Below are positions 42,332-52,828 of a stretch of 64,000 nt of DNA, one piece after another. The translations under genes were made by a program, and so were the position numbers. Position 1 is the stretch's first letter. Each line of letters opens with the position of its first letter. The stretch lies in NCBI GenBank assembly GCA_029907205.1, contig JARYMI010000004.1:62001-126000 (forward strand), in the 5' to 3' direction. This DNA is from Clostridiales bacterium (lineage in GTDB: Bacteria; Acidobacteriota; Aminicenantia; Aminicenantales; UBA8522). The notes below the pieces were generated by a model. That model worked only from the letters and a program-made list of their open reading frames with translations. It was not told the origin of the DNA and searched no databases.

Positions 42332-43694
42332 TGGTTTTAAGGCCCAGGTCGTCTCCTCGGAGCGCAAAACAGCCGTTATGTACAAAGAGGCGCTCGATAA
42401 GTTCATCGAGCCTTCCTGGTCTGAGATCATCATGACCGTTAACAACGACGATCCCCTTGAATGGAAGAAGAAATACCGCCGGACGGCGCAGCAGGAGGAC
42501 TATATCTCGGGAAAAGAAGTATTTTTGAATCCTGCGCATCCCCTGAAGTTACTCATCGTCTGCGACAAGCTTTTAACGGGCTTTGATGCGCCTATTGAAC
42601 AGGTCATGTACATGGATCAGCGGCTGAAGGAGCACACGTTGCTTCAAGCCATCGCCAGGACAAACAGGCCTTATCCGCGGAAGAATTTTGGCCTGGTTGT
42701 TGACTATATCGGAGTTGGGAAGGAACTGGTCAAGGCCCTGGCAATTTTTGACAAGGAAGACCTCAGAGGTCTGTTTAGCGTTGATGATATCAAAAAGGAG
42801 ATTGCCTATCTTAAGGCATTTCACGGAAAAGCCATTGCTTTTTTCAGGAAGGTTCGCCGGGAGGGTAAACCACAGGATGTGATTCAGCAATGCATCGAAA
42901 TATTGAGACCGGAAGATTTCAGAGCAGAGTTCGAAGAAGCCTTCAGAGCCTTGGCAAAAAGCATTGACATCCTCATGCCCGACCCTGCCGTTGATCCTTA
43001 TCTTGATGATTTCAAATTCCTCGGTGTGATAAGAGAAGGCGCGAGGAATCTCTACCGGGATGAGCGCTTGAGCCTGGAGAACTGCAGCAAAAAAGTTGAA
43101 GGCCTTATTCATGCCCATATTTTGGATACTGGTGTTGAAGAAATTCTGGAGCCAATCGACATAACCGCTCCAGATTTTGAAGAGAAGCTCGAAGCTAAGG
43201 GAAGCGCAAGAGCCAAAGCAAGCCACGTTGAGCAGGCAATTCGAGACACAATAAAATCAAGGATCCCGGAAGATCCACGTTTTTATGAATCTCTTCAAGA
43301 TAAGCTTGAATTTGTGATAAGGGAAGACAGAGCAAGAAGGAAAAATGAAGCCGAGTTCCTTAAAGACCTGCTAGAAATCAAGAAAGATGAAGAGGAAAGA
43401 GGACAGGCCGCGAAAGAGAAAAATCTCGACAGTGATGAATATGCTTTCTATGGAATGTTCGCGCCGTACGGAGAAGGACTATTTGGTGAGGATGATAAAA
43501 AGAGATGCGATCTGGCAAGAGAAATCGTCCTAAGAATAAGGAACAAGCGGGTAGTTGACTGGACCGAAAAAGAAGACGTGAAGAAAGAGATGCGAAGAGA
43601 ATTCAAAGATTTGCTAAGAAAGATCAATTTCCCCGATGAAGAGCTCGAGCTCTTTGTAAGAGAGCTCATAGAGCTGGCTGAAAAAAGATTTTAG
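42246..43694 (+). CDS. hsdR: HsdR, C-terminal part (second fragment after frameshift)
   Basis: Continues HsdR: RRIERIAMDIVNHF joins directly to the upstream ...ISAP if one C is removed from the C7 run. It carries the second motor lobe, with LLIVCDKLLTGFDAP (motif V) and LLQAIARTNRP (motif VI), then the helical C-terminal domain that docks on HsdM. Joined length would be about 1012 residues, normal for the family. The first in-frame ATG, 42291, could start a separate fragment, but without the nuclease and Walker A it could not cut DNA. Confidence 0.88.
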   Translation: MRRLFLPPRRIERIAMDIVNHFMTKIGPNGFKAQVVSSERKTAVMYKEALDKFIEPSWSEIIMTVNNDDPLEWKKKYRRTAQQEDYISGKEVFLNPAHPLKLLIVCDKLLTGFDAPIEQVMYMDQRLKEHTLLQAIARTNRPYPRKNFGLVVDYIGVGKELVKALAIFDKEDLRGLFSVDDIKKEIAYLKAFHGKAIAFFRKVRREGKPQDVIQQCIEILRPEDFRAEFEEAFRALAKSIDILMPDPAVDPYLDDFKFLGVIREGARNLYRDERLSLENCSKKVEGLIHAHILDTGVEEILEPIDITAPDFEEKLEAKGSARAKASHVEQAIRDTIKSRIPEDPRFYESLQDKLEFVIREDRARRKNEAEFLKDLLEIKKDEEERGQAAKEKNLDSDEYAFYGMFAPYGEGLFGEDDKKRCDLAREIVLRIRNKRVVDWTEKEDVKKEMRREFKDLLRKINFPDEELELFVRELIELAEKRF

Positions 43695-43708
43695 GAGTTA
43701 GGACTGGC

Positions 43709-44437
43709 ATGGAAAGAATAACCTTTGGCGGGAGGCGAATTGAATATCGGATTAAGAGGGGGAGAAGAAAGAAATCGGTCGCGATAACGATTGCCAACAC
43801 TTCGCAGGTTGTTGTCTCGGCGCCAAGGGTCTTAAGCAACGAGGAAATCCGAGAGCTCGTACAGAAAAAGGCCGGCTGGATCCAAAAAAAACAAGCCTAT
43901 TTTAGGGAACTAAGGAAGCTGCATCCGGAAAAAGAATATGTCAGCGGTGAACAAGTCTTGTTTCTGGGGCGGAAATATCGGCTGAAGGTCATCGAGAAAG
44001 AAGATGGTCCTATCTCTGAATTGATGTTAATGGGGAGACGGATTACGATATCTATTAATAAAGACATGCCTGAGGAAAAAAGAAAAGAGATCATTAGGGA
44101 AGCGCTGACGAAATGGTATTACTCAAGAGCGACGGAGGTTATTCTGCAGAGGGCTAAAAGATACAGTCAGTTATTGAACCTGGCACCGAAGAAAATAATA
44201 GTTCGAAACCAGCAGAAAAGGTGGGGAAGCTGTTCGAAAAACGGCGCATTAAGATTCAATTGGCGAATTTCTATGGCCCCAGTTTCAATAATTGATTATG
44301 TTGTCGTTCATGAAATTTGTCACTTAAAGCAAAAGAATCATTCCAGCGACTTTTGGAGGCAGGTGGCTCTCGTCCTCCCAGATTATAAAAAGCGCCGCCA
44401 GTGGCTTAGGGAAAACCTTGCCAGTCTGGAGATTTGA
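43709..44437 (+). CDS. YgjP-like zinc metallopeptidase
   Basis: 242 residues with the M48/SprT-like catalytic motif HEICH followed by LKQKNHSSDFW, where a third zinc ligand is expected, and the family segment RWGSCSKNGALRFNWR. YgjP-like proteins are often the last gene of type I R-M operons; the role there is unknown. It starts 15 bases after hsdR. Confidence 0.9.
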   Translation: MERITFGGRRIEYRIKRGRRKKSVAITIANTSQVVVSAPRVLSNEEIRELVQKKAGWIQKKQAYFRELRKLHPEKEYVSGEQVLFLGRKYRLKVIEKEDGPISELMLMGRRITISINKDMPEEKRKEIIREALTKWYYSRATEVILQRAKRYSQLLNLAPKKIIVRNQQKRWGSCSKNGALRFNWRISMAPVSIIDYVVVHEICHLKQKNHSSDFWRQVALVLPDYKKRRQWLRENLASLEI

Positions 44438-44450
44438 CAGGATCCTATTT

Positions 44451-44506
44451 CCCATCTTTTTAGCACGAAAACCGGGATGCTTCCCCATTTTTAGGGAGAA
44501 GATGGG
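44451..44506. terminator. possible two-way terminator between convergent genes
   Basis: CCCATCTT (44451-44458) pairs with AAGATGGG (44499-44506) in the gap between the metallopeptidase and the biotin carrier gene; the long loop and lack of a clean T-run make this weak. Confidence 0.3.
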
Positions 44507-44511
44507 GCGGG

Positions 44512-45003
44512 CTATTCCACGGCAAAGAGAATGGCGCCAGCTTCGACATAATCGCCGGCCCTAAAACGGATTTGGCTGATTTTTCCCGCTTGAGGAGATT
44601 TGATTTCGTTCTGCATTTTCATCGCCTCGAGGACCAGGACGGCCTGGCCTTCCTGGACTTCCTCCCCTTCCCGGGCGATTATTTGGACGACCCGGCCGGG
44701 CATGCTGATTTTGACTTCTCTTTTCTTCGACCTCCCCTTCTCTCCCTTCAGGATTTCAAGCGCTGACCGTTTCTCGATCTTGAACAGCCTGCCGTTGACA
44801 TAAACCGAATGGGAGAGGGAATTGGAGTTGACGACAACGTTGTAGACTCGGCCGTTTATTTTCAGGAGAAGCTCATTTTTACCGATGAATTCAACCGAGA
44901 CATCGAAGCCTTGCTCATTAACGGAAACACAAAGGTTGTTTTTAGCCCTCTCTTCGAGGTTGATCCTGTATTCTTTCTGTTCCAGCCAGAATGAAAAGTT
45001 CAT
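44512..45003 (-). CDS. biotin carboxyl carrier protein of an acyl-CoA carboxylase
   Basis: 163 residues. The biotinyl domain at about 95-163 has the biotin-accepting Lys in LVLEAMKMQNEI. The N-terminal 90 residues form a beta domain that probably binds the carboxyltransferase, as in propionyl-CoA carboxylase alpha chains. Last gene of the carboxylase trio, two bases after accC. Confidence 0.9.
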   Translation of the reverse strand: MNFSFWLEQKEYRINLEERAKNNLCVSVNEQGFDVSVEFIGKNELLLKINGRVYNVVVNSNSLSHSVYVNGRLFKIEKRSALEILKGEKGRSKKREVKISMPGRVVQIIAREGEEVQEGQAVLVLEAMKMQNEIKSPQAGKISQIRFRAGDYVEAGAILFAVE

Positions 45004-45004
45004 C

Positions 45005-46513
45005 TCACAACCTATTAGCCAAGTTCTCCAGTCTCCCCTGGATTTTCCAAGGGTTCTCTTTCCCCTTGGCCGGCGGGCCGGCCAGGCCTTGAGAATCCCG
45101 ATAGCTTTTAATCCCAGCGGCGATCAGGGCGGCTGTCTCTTCTTCGGGGTTTTCTCTATCCGACTCTCTCTCCAGATTGGCGATGAAATGGGTATTATAC
45201 CGGCCGGCCAGGAACTGCGGGTGGAGAAGGATTCTTTTAAAAAACGGGATCGTCGTTTTTATGCCGTAAACTTGGTATTCCGCCAGCGCTCGCAGCATCC
45301 GGCGGATGGCCTCCTCTCTTGTCTTTCCCCAGGTGATGAGCTTCGAGAGAAGCGGGTCATAATCCAGCGGAACCTCGTAACCTTCGTAAACGCCGCTGTC
45401 ATCCCTCACGCCCAGTCCAGCCGGCGCGTGGAGGAAGATAATCTTTCCCGGTGAAGGCATGAAGTCATTGAAAGGGTCCTCAGCCATAATCCGGCACTCG
45501 AGAGAGAACCCCTGAGGTTTGATCTCTTCCTGCGCGAACGGCAACGCCTTCCCGGCCGCAATCTCAAGCTGGCATTTCACCAGATCGATGCCCGTCACCA
45601 TCTCGGTGATCGGATGTTCCACCTGAAGCCGGGCGTTCATCTCCAAAAAATAAAAATTTCTTTCTCTATCAACGATAAACTCGACCGTCCCGGCATTCCG
45701 GTAGCCGATGCTGGCCGCTGCCTTCACTGCCGTCTCGCCCATGGCCCGGCGCGTTCTTTCATCAAGAAACGGCGATGGCGTCTCCTCAAGGACCTTCTGG
45801 TAGCGCCTCTGCATGGAACATTCTCGTTCTCCCAAATAAACGACATGGCCATGATGATCGGCCAGAATCTGGATCTCAATGTGATGGGGCTCTTCGATGT
45901 ATTTCTCGATGTAGACGGCCGGGTCGCCGAAGCTTGACAGGGCCTCTGACTGGGCCAGCTTGAAGGCGGAAACGAGGTCCCCTTCCTCCCTTACCAGCCT
46001 TAACCCTTTGCCCCCTCCTCCTGCTGAAGCTTTGAGAAGGAGCGGGAAACCCACTTCCCGGGCCCGCTTCTTGACATCAGGTTCATCTTTGATCGATTCA
46101 AGAGTCCCGGGGATAATCGGCACTCCAGCCTCAAGCATAACCCGGCGTGAGGACGTTTTCTCGCCCATTATTTCCATGGGCTTTGAGGGAGGTCCGATGA
46201 AGACGATCCCTTCTTCCTCGCACATCCTGACGAACCTGGGGTTTTCGGCCAGGAAGCCGTAGCCGGGGTGGATGGCTTCAGCCCCGCAGCGTCTGGCTAC
46301 GTCCACAATCTTCTCGATGTTGAGATAACTCTCCGCTGGCTTGGCCTCCCCTATGTCATAAGCCTCTTCGGCGAGCCTGACATGAAGAGCCCGGCGGTCC
46401 GCAGCCGAATAGACAGTTGCTGGGATGATGCCTATCTCTCGGCAGGCGCGGATGACCCGGACAGCGATCTCGCCACGGTTGGCGATCAAAATTTTCTTGA
46501 ACATGCGGCTCAT
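45005..46513 (-). CDS. accC: biotin carboxylase subunit
   Basis: 502 residues: ANRGEIAVRVIRACREIGI (biotin carboxylase N-domain), ATP-grasp with GGGGKGLRLV, metal residues in FLEMNARLQVEHPITE. It carboxylates the biotin of the carrier protein using ATP and bicarbonate. It is longer than the E. coli AccC (about 450), which is common in acyl-CoA carboxylase alpha chains where the carrier is separate. A second ATG lies three codons in (46504). Confidence 0.93.
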   Translation of the reverse strand: MSRMFKKILIANRGEIAVRVIRACREIGIIPATVYSAADRRALHVRLAEEAYDIGEAKPAESYLNIEKIVDVARRCGAEAIHPGYGFLAENPRFVRMCEEEGIVFIGPPSKPMEIMGEKTSSRRVMLEAGVPIIPGTLESIKDEPDVKKRAREVGFPLLLKASAGGGGKGLRLVREEGDLVSAFKLAQSEALSSFGDPAVYIEKYIEEPHHIEIQILADHHGHVVYLGERECSMQRRYQKVLEETPSPFLDERTRRAMGETAVKAAASIGYRNAGTVEFIVDRERNFYFLEMNARLQVEHPITEMVTGIDLVKCQLEIAAGKALPFAQEEIKPQGFSLECRIMAEDPFNDFMPSPGKIIFLHAPAGLGVRDDSGVYEGYEVPLDYDPLLSKLITWGKTREEAIRRMLRALAEYQVYGIKTTIPFFKRILLHPQFLAGRYNTHFIANLERESDRENPEEETAALIAAGIKSYRDSQGLAGPPAKGKENPWKIQGRLENLANRL

Positions 46514-46534
46514 CTTTCCGCTCTGCTCATCCCC

Positions 46535-48085
46535 CTACAGCGGGATGTTGCCGTGCTTCCTTGGGGGATTCTTATCCCGTTTGTTCTCCAGCAGGCGCAG
46601 CGCGCCGACGAGCTTTGGTCTTGTAAAGCGCGGCTCGATGACCTCATCCAGATAACCCTTTTCACAGGCCACATAAGGGTTGGCAAACTTCTCTCTAAAT
46701 TCGGCGATTTTATCCTGGACGATCGATGACGATTCCTTCGTCTCCTCCAATTCCCTCCTGTAAACGATCTTGACGGCACCTTCGGGCCCCATGACTGCAA
46801 TTTCGGCTGTGGGAAATGCATAGTTGATATCCGCACGGATGTGCTTGGAGGCCATGACGCAGTAGGCTCCTCCGTAAGCTTTCCTTGTGATCACAGTAAT
46901 TTTGGGCACGGTGGCTTCTGCAAAAGCGTACAGAAGCTTCGCTCCATGCCGGATGATTCCTCCGTGTTCCTGGTCGACTCCAGGCAAGAACCCGGGGACA
47001 TCCTCGAAGGTGATGAGAGGGATATTAAACGCGTCGCAAAAGCGGACAAAACGCGCTCCCTTGACAGAGGCGTTGATGTCCAGGGCCCCGGCCAGATGGT
47101 CCGGCTGGTTGGCCACGATCCCTACGGATTTTCCCGCCAGACGGCCGAACCCGATGACAATGTTCTTGGCATATTCAGCTTGCACCTCAAAAAAATAGTT
47201 GTCATCGACGACTTCCCGGATGACCTTTCGGATGTCGTAGGGCTGATAAGGATCGTCTGGAACCAAGAAATTAATGTCATCGCTGACTCTGTCCCAGGGG
47301 TCTGAGCTCTCCTTCTCTGGAGGACTTTCCAGGTTGTTGTTGGGGATGAAAGACAGCAACTCCCGGATCAGGGCCAAAGCATGCTGCTCATTTTCGGCGG
47401 CGAAGTGGGCGACCCCGCTCAGGACGTTATGGGTCTCAGCCCCGCCGAGTTCTTCCATTGTGACTTCTTCGTGAGTGACGGCTTTGATGACCTCAGGTCC
47501 TGTGATGAACATGTTGCTCACCTCTTTGGTCATGATGATAAAGTCAGTGATCGCGGGCGAATACACAGCCCCGCCGGCGCAAGGGCCCATGATGGCAGAA
47601 ATCTGGGGAATGACGCCCGATGCCAGGACATTTCTCAGAAAAATGTCCGCGTATCCTCCCAAGCTGGCCACTCCCTCCTGAATCCGGGCGCCGCCGGAAT
47701 CGTTGAGGCCGATCACAGGAACGCCGATTTTCATGGCCAAGTCCATGATCTTGACGATTTTGGCCGCGTTGGCGCCGCTCAAAGACCCCCCAAAGACCGT
47801 GAAGTCCTGGGCGAAGACAAAAACCGGCCGACCGTCAATACGGCCGTAGCCCGAGACCACACCGTCTCCATAGATCCTCTTCTTTTCCATCCCAAAATCG
47901 TGACTCTGGTGGACAACCAGTTTGTCCATTTCCTCGAAGGATCCCTCATCCAGGAGAAAGCTGATCCTTTCTCTGGCCGTCAGTTTACCCGCCTGGTGCT
48001 GTTTTTGGATTCGCTCTTTGCCGCCTCCGAGCTCGGCCAGCTTATTCTTTTCCCTCAGGCTCTCTAATTTCTTTTGGATGCTCAT
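46535..48085 (-). CDS. acyl-CoA carboxyltransferase (PccB/MmdA-like)
   Basis: 516 residues. Moves the carboxyl group from biotin to an acyl-CoA. Features: [13 protein letters not shown] and [17 protein letters not shown] (biotin/CoA oxyanion loops), [22 protein letters not shown]. Closest to propionyl-/methylmalonyl-CoA carboxyltransferases. With accC and the carrier next to it, the set is a complete propionyl-CoA (or broad acyl-CoA) carboxylase; the exact substrate cannot be told from sequence alone. Confidence 0.92.
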   Translation of the reverse strand: MSIQKKLESLREKNKLAELGGGKERIQKQHQAGKLTARERISFLLDEGSFEEMDKLVVHQSHDFGMEKKRIYGDGVVSGYGRIDGRPVFVFAQDFTVFGGSLSGANAAKIVKIMDLAMKIGVPVIGLNDSGGARIQEGVASLGGYADIFLRNVLASGVIPQISAIMGPCAGGAVYSPAITDFIIMTKEVSNMFITGPEVIKAVTHEEVTMEELGGAETHNVLSGVAHFAAENEQHALALIRELLSFIPNNNLESPPEKESSDPWDRVSDDINFLVPDDPYQPYDIRKVIREVVDDNYFFEVQAEYAKNIVIGFGRLAGKSVGIVANQPDHLAGALDINASVKGARFVRFCDAFNIPLITFEDVPGFLPGVDQEHGGIIRHGAKLLYAFAEATVPKITVITRKAYGGAYCVMASKHIRADINYAFPTAEIAVMGPEGAVKIVYRRELEETKESSSIVQDKIAEFREKFANPYVACEKGYLDEVIEPRFTRPKLVGALRLLENKRDKNPPRKHGNIPL

Positions 48086-48107
48086 GCTTACCCGCCCAAG
48101 AACTCTT

Positions 48108-48752
48108 CTATTTTCTTGCCTTTGCCCAATCCCGGAGAAATTTTTCCAGGCCGATATCAGTCAGCGGATGCTTGACCAGTTTTTCCATAACCGCGTAAGG
48201 CGCCGTGGCAATGTCCGCACCGAGGAGAGCGGCTTCGACGACGTGTCGCGGATGACGGATGCTGGCCACGATGACCTCCGTTTCCAACCCGTAATTATCC
48301 AGGATCACGAGAATTTGCTCCACGAGTTCCATCCCGTCATGAGAAATGTCATCGAGGCGTCCGATGAACGGGCTGACATACCGAGAGCCAGCCTTGGCAG
48401 CCAGAAGAGCCTGGGTCGGGGAGAAAACGAGTGTCGTGTTGACGCCGATCCCTTCCTGGGAGAGGACACGGGTTGCTTTCAACCCATCAATGCAAATAGG
48501 GATCTTGACGACAACGTTCGGCGCAAGCTGAGCTATCTGCCGCGCTTCCTGGATGATCTCTTCAGCGCGCGTGGACACGCATTCGACACTGACCGGCCCT
48601 GGGACAAGCCGGCATATCTCTTTGATCAGATCCTCAAACTTGACATCCTCTTTGGCAACCAGTGAAGGGTTCGTGGTCACTCCGTCCAAGATTCCCCAGC
48701 CCGCTACTTCCTTGATCTCGATCAGGTTCGCTGTATCCAGAAAAAACTTCAT
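48108..48752 (-). CDS. small transaldolase/fructose-6-phosphate aldolase family
   Basis: 214 residues, the short type (TalC/MipB/FSA). [13 protein letters not shown] opening, [13 protein letters not shown], catalytic Schiff-base Lys in [14 protein letters not shown], and [12 protein letters not shown]. It swaps three-carbon units in the pentose phosphate pathway, or cleaves fructose-6-phosphate. A Glu or Tyr/Phe difference separates FSA from transaldolase; the residue pattern here does not settle it. Confidence 0.9.
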   Translation of the reverse strand: MKFFLDTANLIEIKEVAGWGILDGVTTNPSLVAKEDVKFEDLIKEICRLVPGPVSVECVSTRAEEIIQEARQIAQLAPNVVVKIPICIDGLKATRVLSQEGIGVNTTLVFSPTQALLAAKAGSRYVSPFIGRLDDISHDGMELVEQILVILDNYGLETEVIVASIRHPRHVVEAALLGADIATAPYAVMEKLVKHPLTDIGLEKFLRDWAKARK

Positions 48753-48806
48753 CTCCTTTATCCTCCTGTTTATGTCATCAAAGCAACAGCCCTGCGGGTC
48801 CTAACC

Positions 48807-49574
48807 CTAAGGCTCGGTTTTTCTAACGGTATTCGAGAGAGTCCCAATGCCTTCGATCTGAATATCGATCCTGTCTCCTGGCATCATCGGACCCACGCCG
48901 GCCGGAGTTCCCGTGGTGATAACGTCCCCCGGAAAGAGAGTCATGATTCCAGAGATGAACCTGATTAGAATGGACACGGAAAAAATCAAGTTCCTGGTTG
49001 TCGATGATTGCTTCAGCTTTCCGTTGAGAAACGTCTTTATCCTGAGACATCCAGGGTCCACATCGACGGCGATGCAGGGGCCGATAGGGGCAAATGTGTC
49101 AAAGGACTTGGCCCTAGTGAACTGGACATCTTTAAATTGAAGGTCCCGTGCTGTGACGTCGTTAAAGCAGGTATAACCCAGGACATACGGGTCCGTATCG
49201 TCGTTTTCAGTCAACAACCGGGTCTCTTTCTTAATGACCACGGCCACTTCTCCTTCGTAATCAACTCTTTTGGCCTGACGGGGATAAATGATTTCTTCGC
49301 CGGGACCAATAACGGCTGAAGGAGGCTTGAGAAAAAGAAGCGGCTCTTCCGGCAAGGGCCGCCCCATCTCCAGGGCATGGTCCCTGTAATTAACCCCAAC
49401 AGCCACAATTTTGGACGGCTGGACTGGCGGGAGAAGAGAGACTGACCCGATGGGTATGCCTTTCTCCCCGACCCGAAAGTCATCAAAAATGGACCCTTGG
49501 ACTGGATAAAGGTTCTCTTCTTTTAGAATTCCCCAGAGAACTTTATTCCTGTATCTGAACCGAAAAATCTTCAT
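48807..49574 (-). CDS. fumarylacetoacetate hydrolase family protein
   Basis: 255 residues with the FAH metal site: GVNYRDHALEMG, the Glu/Asp ligands in VDYEGEVAVVIKKE, DVTARDLQFKD and GDVITTGTPAGVGPM. Family members hydrolyse acylpyruvates or decarboxylate oxaloacetate. The neighbours (transaldolase, FN-lipoprotein) do not name a substrate. Confidence 0.9.
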   Translation of the reverse strand: MKIFRFRYRNKVLWGILKEENLYPVQGSIFDDFRVGEKGIPIGSVSLLPPVQPSKIVAVGVNYRDHALEMGRPLPEEPLLFLKPPSAVIGPGEEIIYPRQAKRVDYEGEVAVVIKKETRLLTENDDTDPYVLGYTCFNDVTARDLQFKDVQFTRAKSFDTFAPIGPCIAVDVDPGCLRIKTFLNGKLKQSSTTRNLIFSVSILIRFISGIMTLFPGDVITTGTPAGVGPMMPGDRIDIQIEGIGTLSNTVRKTEP

Positions 49575-49582
49575 CGAGGCTC

Positions 49583-50668
49583 TTACCTGATAACGGCGGG
49601 GACCGGCGCTGATCTCTGGCTTTCATTCCCGGCGCTGTCCAGAGCAGTAATAGCATAATCGTATCTCTTGTTCTTTTCAACTGCAGAGTCAATAAAGGAA
49701 TGATCTGCCGGACCCAGCGACGCAATCAAGATGAATTCAGTCCCCCCAGCTTCCTGCCGCCATACCTTGTAGCCGGCGATGTCGGCTTCTTTGCTGGCCT
49801 CCCAGCTCAAAGCGATATAATCCGTCCCGGCAATAGCAGCAAGACCCGAAGGGCTTGACGGAGGGAATGTATCCCGGGCCAGAACTTCCACTACTTCTGA
49901 ATCATCGCTTTCCAGGAGAGGGGGACCCTCAGAAGCCACAGCCCGGATGAAATAGCGGTACTTTTGGCCAAAAGCAAAATCCGCATCTTTGTACTCAGTT
50001 CCTTTGACGAGCGAAGGATTGACGATAAAGGGTGGTTCTTTATCCGAGGACCTGAAAAGGTTATATCCCACAACCTGAACGGGCACGGATTGATCGCTGC
50101 TCTCGGGGGGGGCATCCCAGCGAAGGAGGATACAATTCTTGAAGACAGTCGCCCGGACATTGACAGGCGGCCGGGGCAGAGCTTGAGTCACAACAGAAAG
50201 GGGATCAGAAAATTCAGAGACTCTTCGCCTCTCATCCCTTACCCTGAGGGCAAAGGCGTACGTTTCCTGCGTCCTTATTCCATTCTCCGGCCGATAAATA
50301 AAGATTAGGCGGGAAGTCGCTCTCCCCGTCTCGTGAAAGAGGGGAAATTTCTGCTTGAAGATCCTGGCAATAATACGCGCTTTGTCCTCGAATTCTCGCC
50401 TCGTGATTTTTCTCTGGCCCGCTTCTTTGCTGCCTTCTTCCATCAACCAGATCTCAATTTCGGAGATTTCCTTTATCGGAGACCCATCAACATAAGCCGT
50501 AGGATTGATCCAGCTGAGGACGAACTGTGCACCCCGCTGGGAAAGGCTGAAATTCTCAACGCTCTGAGGAATCCTGAGGGGAGGGGGCGAGAGGGGCCCT
50601 TTCTTACCGCAACCGGGAAAGAAGACGAGGACGAAGAGAAGCAAGATGACGGGGAAACTCCTCTTCAT
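49583..50668 (-). CDS. lipoprotein with fibronectin-type III domains
   Basis: 361 residues with a lipobox FPGC (about 17-20; signal [16 protein letters not shown]) followed by GKKGPLSPPPL, like small LptM/LptE-type N-termini. Three FN3-like repeats follow (about 35-150, 155-255, 260-355), marked by ALRVRDERRRVSEFSDPL, RYFIRAVASEG and YDYAITALDSAGNESQRS. Its ATG overlaps the hslU stop by one base. Its coding DNA contains a G8 run near 50105 that stays in frame. Function unknown. Confidence 0.8.
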   Translation of the reverse strand: MKRSFPVILLLFVLVFFPGCGKKGPLSPPPLRIPQSVENFSLSQRGAQFVLSWINPTAYVDGSPIKEISEIEIWLMEEGSKEAGQRKITRREFEDKARIIARIFKQKFPLFHETGRATSRLIFIYRPENGIRTQETYAFALRVRDERRRVSEFSDPLSVVTQALPRPPVNVRATVFKNCILLRWDAPPESSDQSVPVQVVGYNLFRSSDKEPPFIVNPSLVKGTEYKDADFAFGQKYRYFIRAVASEGPPLLESDDSEVVEVLARDTFPPSSPSGLAAIAGTDYIALSWEASKEADIAGYKVWRQEAGGTEFILIASLGPADHSFIDSAVEKNKRYDYAITALDSAGNESQRSAPVPAVIR

Positions 50669-52059
50669 CAGAGAATGAAACGCCTTAGATCCTGGTCTTT
50701 TAGGACATCCCGGAGTTGTCTCTGGACGTATTTCCTATCGATCAAAATGCGTTTTTCTTTGACGTTGGGGGCAGCAAAGGAGATATCTTCCATCACCTTT
50801 TCTATAATCGTGTGCAGACGCCGGGCGCCGATGTTTTCCGAATCTTCGTTCACTTTCTCGGCGATCTCGGCGATCTCGTCAACCGCGTCCTTGGTAAACT
50901 CAACCAGCACGCCCTCTGTTTCCATGAGCGCTTTATACTGCTTGATCAGGGCATTTTCAGGCTCGGTCAGGATGCGGATAAAATCGCTCTTGTCGAGAGA
51001 CGTCAGCTCGACGCGGATGGGAAACCTGCCCTGGAGTTCCGGAATGAGATCAGCCGGTTTGGAGACATGGAAAGCCCCTGCCCCAATAAAAAGGATATGG
51101 TCGGTCCGGACGAGCCCGTAGCGGGTGTTGACGGTTGTGCCCTCGATGATGGGCAAGAGGTCGCGCTGCACGCCCTCTCGACTCACTTCTGGGCCCCGTC
51201 CCGATTCCCGTCCGGCTATTTTATCAACCTCGTCAAGGAAGATAATGCCGGAGTGCTCCACTCTCTCCACAGCGAGCCGGGCGACCTGATCCATATCGAT
51301 GAGGCGTTTCTGCTCGTCTTCCGTCAGGAATTCTCGGGCTTCCTTGATCTTCATCTTTCGCTTTTTGGACTTGCCCCCCAGAAACCCAGGCAGGATCTCC
51401 TGGATTTGGATGCCGATTTCCTCAACCCCCGTGTTGGAGAAGATTTCGAAAGGAGGAGCCATTTTCTCCTTGACTTCAACCTCGACGAGTCGATCCTCAA
51501 GCAAGCCGTCACTGAGCTGTCTTCGCAGCTTTTCTCGCGTTTCTTGGAAATGGCTTTGGTCGACATCGGCCATAGCGCTTTCTCGTCTCCTCATCGGCGG
51601 GAGGAGAAGGTCGAGGATCTTTTCCTCGACATTGCTTTTCGCCTTTTCCCGGATCTCCTCGACCTTTTCCTGTTTAACCATGTCCACGGAGATGCGGACG
51701 AGATCCCTGATCATTGACTCGACGTCACGGCCCACATAGCCGACTTCAGTGAATTTGCTTGCTTCGATCTTGAGGAAGGGCGAAGAAGTTAGTTTCGCCA
51801 GGCGGCGGGAGATTTCCGTCTTGCCGACCCCGGTCGGCCCGATCATCAGGATGTTCTTAGGTGCGATTTCATCGGCCAGCTCGGGGGGGAGTTTTCGACG
51901 GCGGTAGCGGTTCCGCAAGGCGATGGCCACAGCCTTTTTGGCCGCTTTCTGGCCGATGATGAATTTGTCCAGCTCGGCCACGATTTCCTGAGGCGTTAGC
52001 TCGCTTTCCCTTGATTCATCTGCGGTTTTTTCGACAGCCTTGACAAGCGCAACAGCCAT
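50668..52059 (-). CDS. hslU: HslU, ATPase subunit of the HslVU protease
   Basis: 463 residues: [20 protein letters not shown] opening, Walker [19 protein letters not shown] pore loop, an intermediate domain of charged helices (about 110-240), Walker B LDEVDKIA, and a C-terminal tail ending LRRFIL that inserts into HslV. It unfolds proteins for HslV. Starts directly after the hslV stop. Confidence 0.96.
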   Translation of the reverse strand: MAVALVKAVEKTADESRESELTPQEIVAELDKFIIGQKAAKKAVAIALRNRYRRRKLPPELADEIAPKNILMIGPTGVGKTEISRRLAKLTSSPFLKIEASKFTEVGYVGRDVESMIRDLVRISVDMVKQEKVEEIREKAKSNVEEKILDLLLPPMRRRESAMADVDQSHFQETREKLRRQLSDGLLEDRLVEVEVKEKMAPPFEIFSNTGVEEIGIQIQEILPGFLGGKSKKRKMKIKEAREFLTEDEQKRLIDMDQVARLAVERVEHSGIIFLDEVDKIAGRESGRGPEVSREGVQRDLLPIIEGTTVNTRYGLVRTDHILFIGAGAFHVSKPADLIPELQGRFPIRVELTSLDKSDFIRILTEPENALIKQYKALMETEGVLVEFTKDAVDEIAEIAEKVNEDSENIGARRLHTIIEKVMEDISFAAPNVKEKRILIDRKYVQRQLRDVLKDQDLRRFIL

Positions 52060-52587
52060 TTAGAGCTCCTCGATGACAATATGGTCATTCGTGTAGACGC
52101 AGATGCCCGCGCTGATTTTCATGGCCTCAAGGACAATCTCCCTGGCCGAGAAGTCGGTATGGCTGATCAGAGCTCGCGCCGCAGCCAGAGCATAAGGTCC
52201 CCCGGAGCCGACAGCGATAATCCCGTCATCCGGCTCGACGACATCGCCCGTCCCGGAGATAAGAAAAGTACTCTCCTTGTCGGCAACAATGAGGAGCGCT
52301 TCGAGCTGTCGGAGGGCCTTGTCCAACCGCCAGTCTTTGGCCAGCTCAATGGCGGCCCGGGACATGTTGCCGCGGTATTCCTCGAGCTTGTTTTCGAACC
52401 TGGAGAACAGGGCAAAGGCGTCTGACGTGGCACCCGCAAACCCGGCCAGAACCTTGTCTTTATAAAGCCGCCTGATTTTCTTGGCCGTCTGTTTAAGGAT
52501 CGTTTGGCCCATGGAGACCTGGCCATCCCCAGCCATGGCCACCTGGCCCTTGTGGCGGATACAGATGATAGTCGTAGATTCAATCAT
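52060..52587 (-). CDS. hslV: HslV, threonine protease subunit
   Basis: 175 residues. MIES is followed by [10 protein letters not shown]; by homology the short propeptide is cut so that Thr5 becomes the nucleophile. [20 protein letters not shown] and [18 protein letters not shown] are diagnostic. It forms the degradation chamber of HslVU. First gene of the long minus-strand operon down to 44512. Confidence 0.96.
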   Translation of the reverse strand: MIESTTIICIRHKGQVAMAGDGQVSMGQTILKQTAKKIRRLYKDKVLAGFAGATSDAFALFSRFENKLEEYRGNMSRAAIELAKDWRLDKALRQLEALLIVADKESTFLISGTGDVVEPDDGIIAVGSGGPYALAAARALISHTDFSAREIVLEAMKISAGICVYTNDHIVIEEL

Positions 52588-52609
52588 TCAGACACCTACT
52601 TTTTATATA

Positions 52610-52638
52610 ATGATAATTCATCCCATCTGATATGTAAA
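52610..52638 (-). promoter_or_regulatory. promoter of the hslV operon
   Basis: Minus strand TTTACA (52633-52638), 17-base spacer, TATCAT (52610-52615); start near 52603, about 16 bases before the hslV ATG. Confidence 0.65.
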
Positions 52639-52828
52639 GCCCGCTGCCGGACCCGATCCTCTCGGGGGGTCATCTCCGTCCGTCGTCCGGGATGAAAAGT
52701 CCTTCACCAGTCCAGCCGCGGACTTTCAAACCGGGAAGGCGACATTCTCGTCCTCGCGGCCAGCCACCAACACACGGCTTTTTTCTTCCCTTCGGACAAG
52801 AATAGAGCTATAATGGGTGGGCAAGAAA

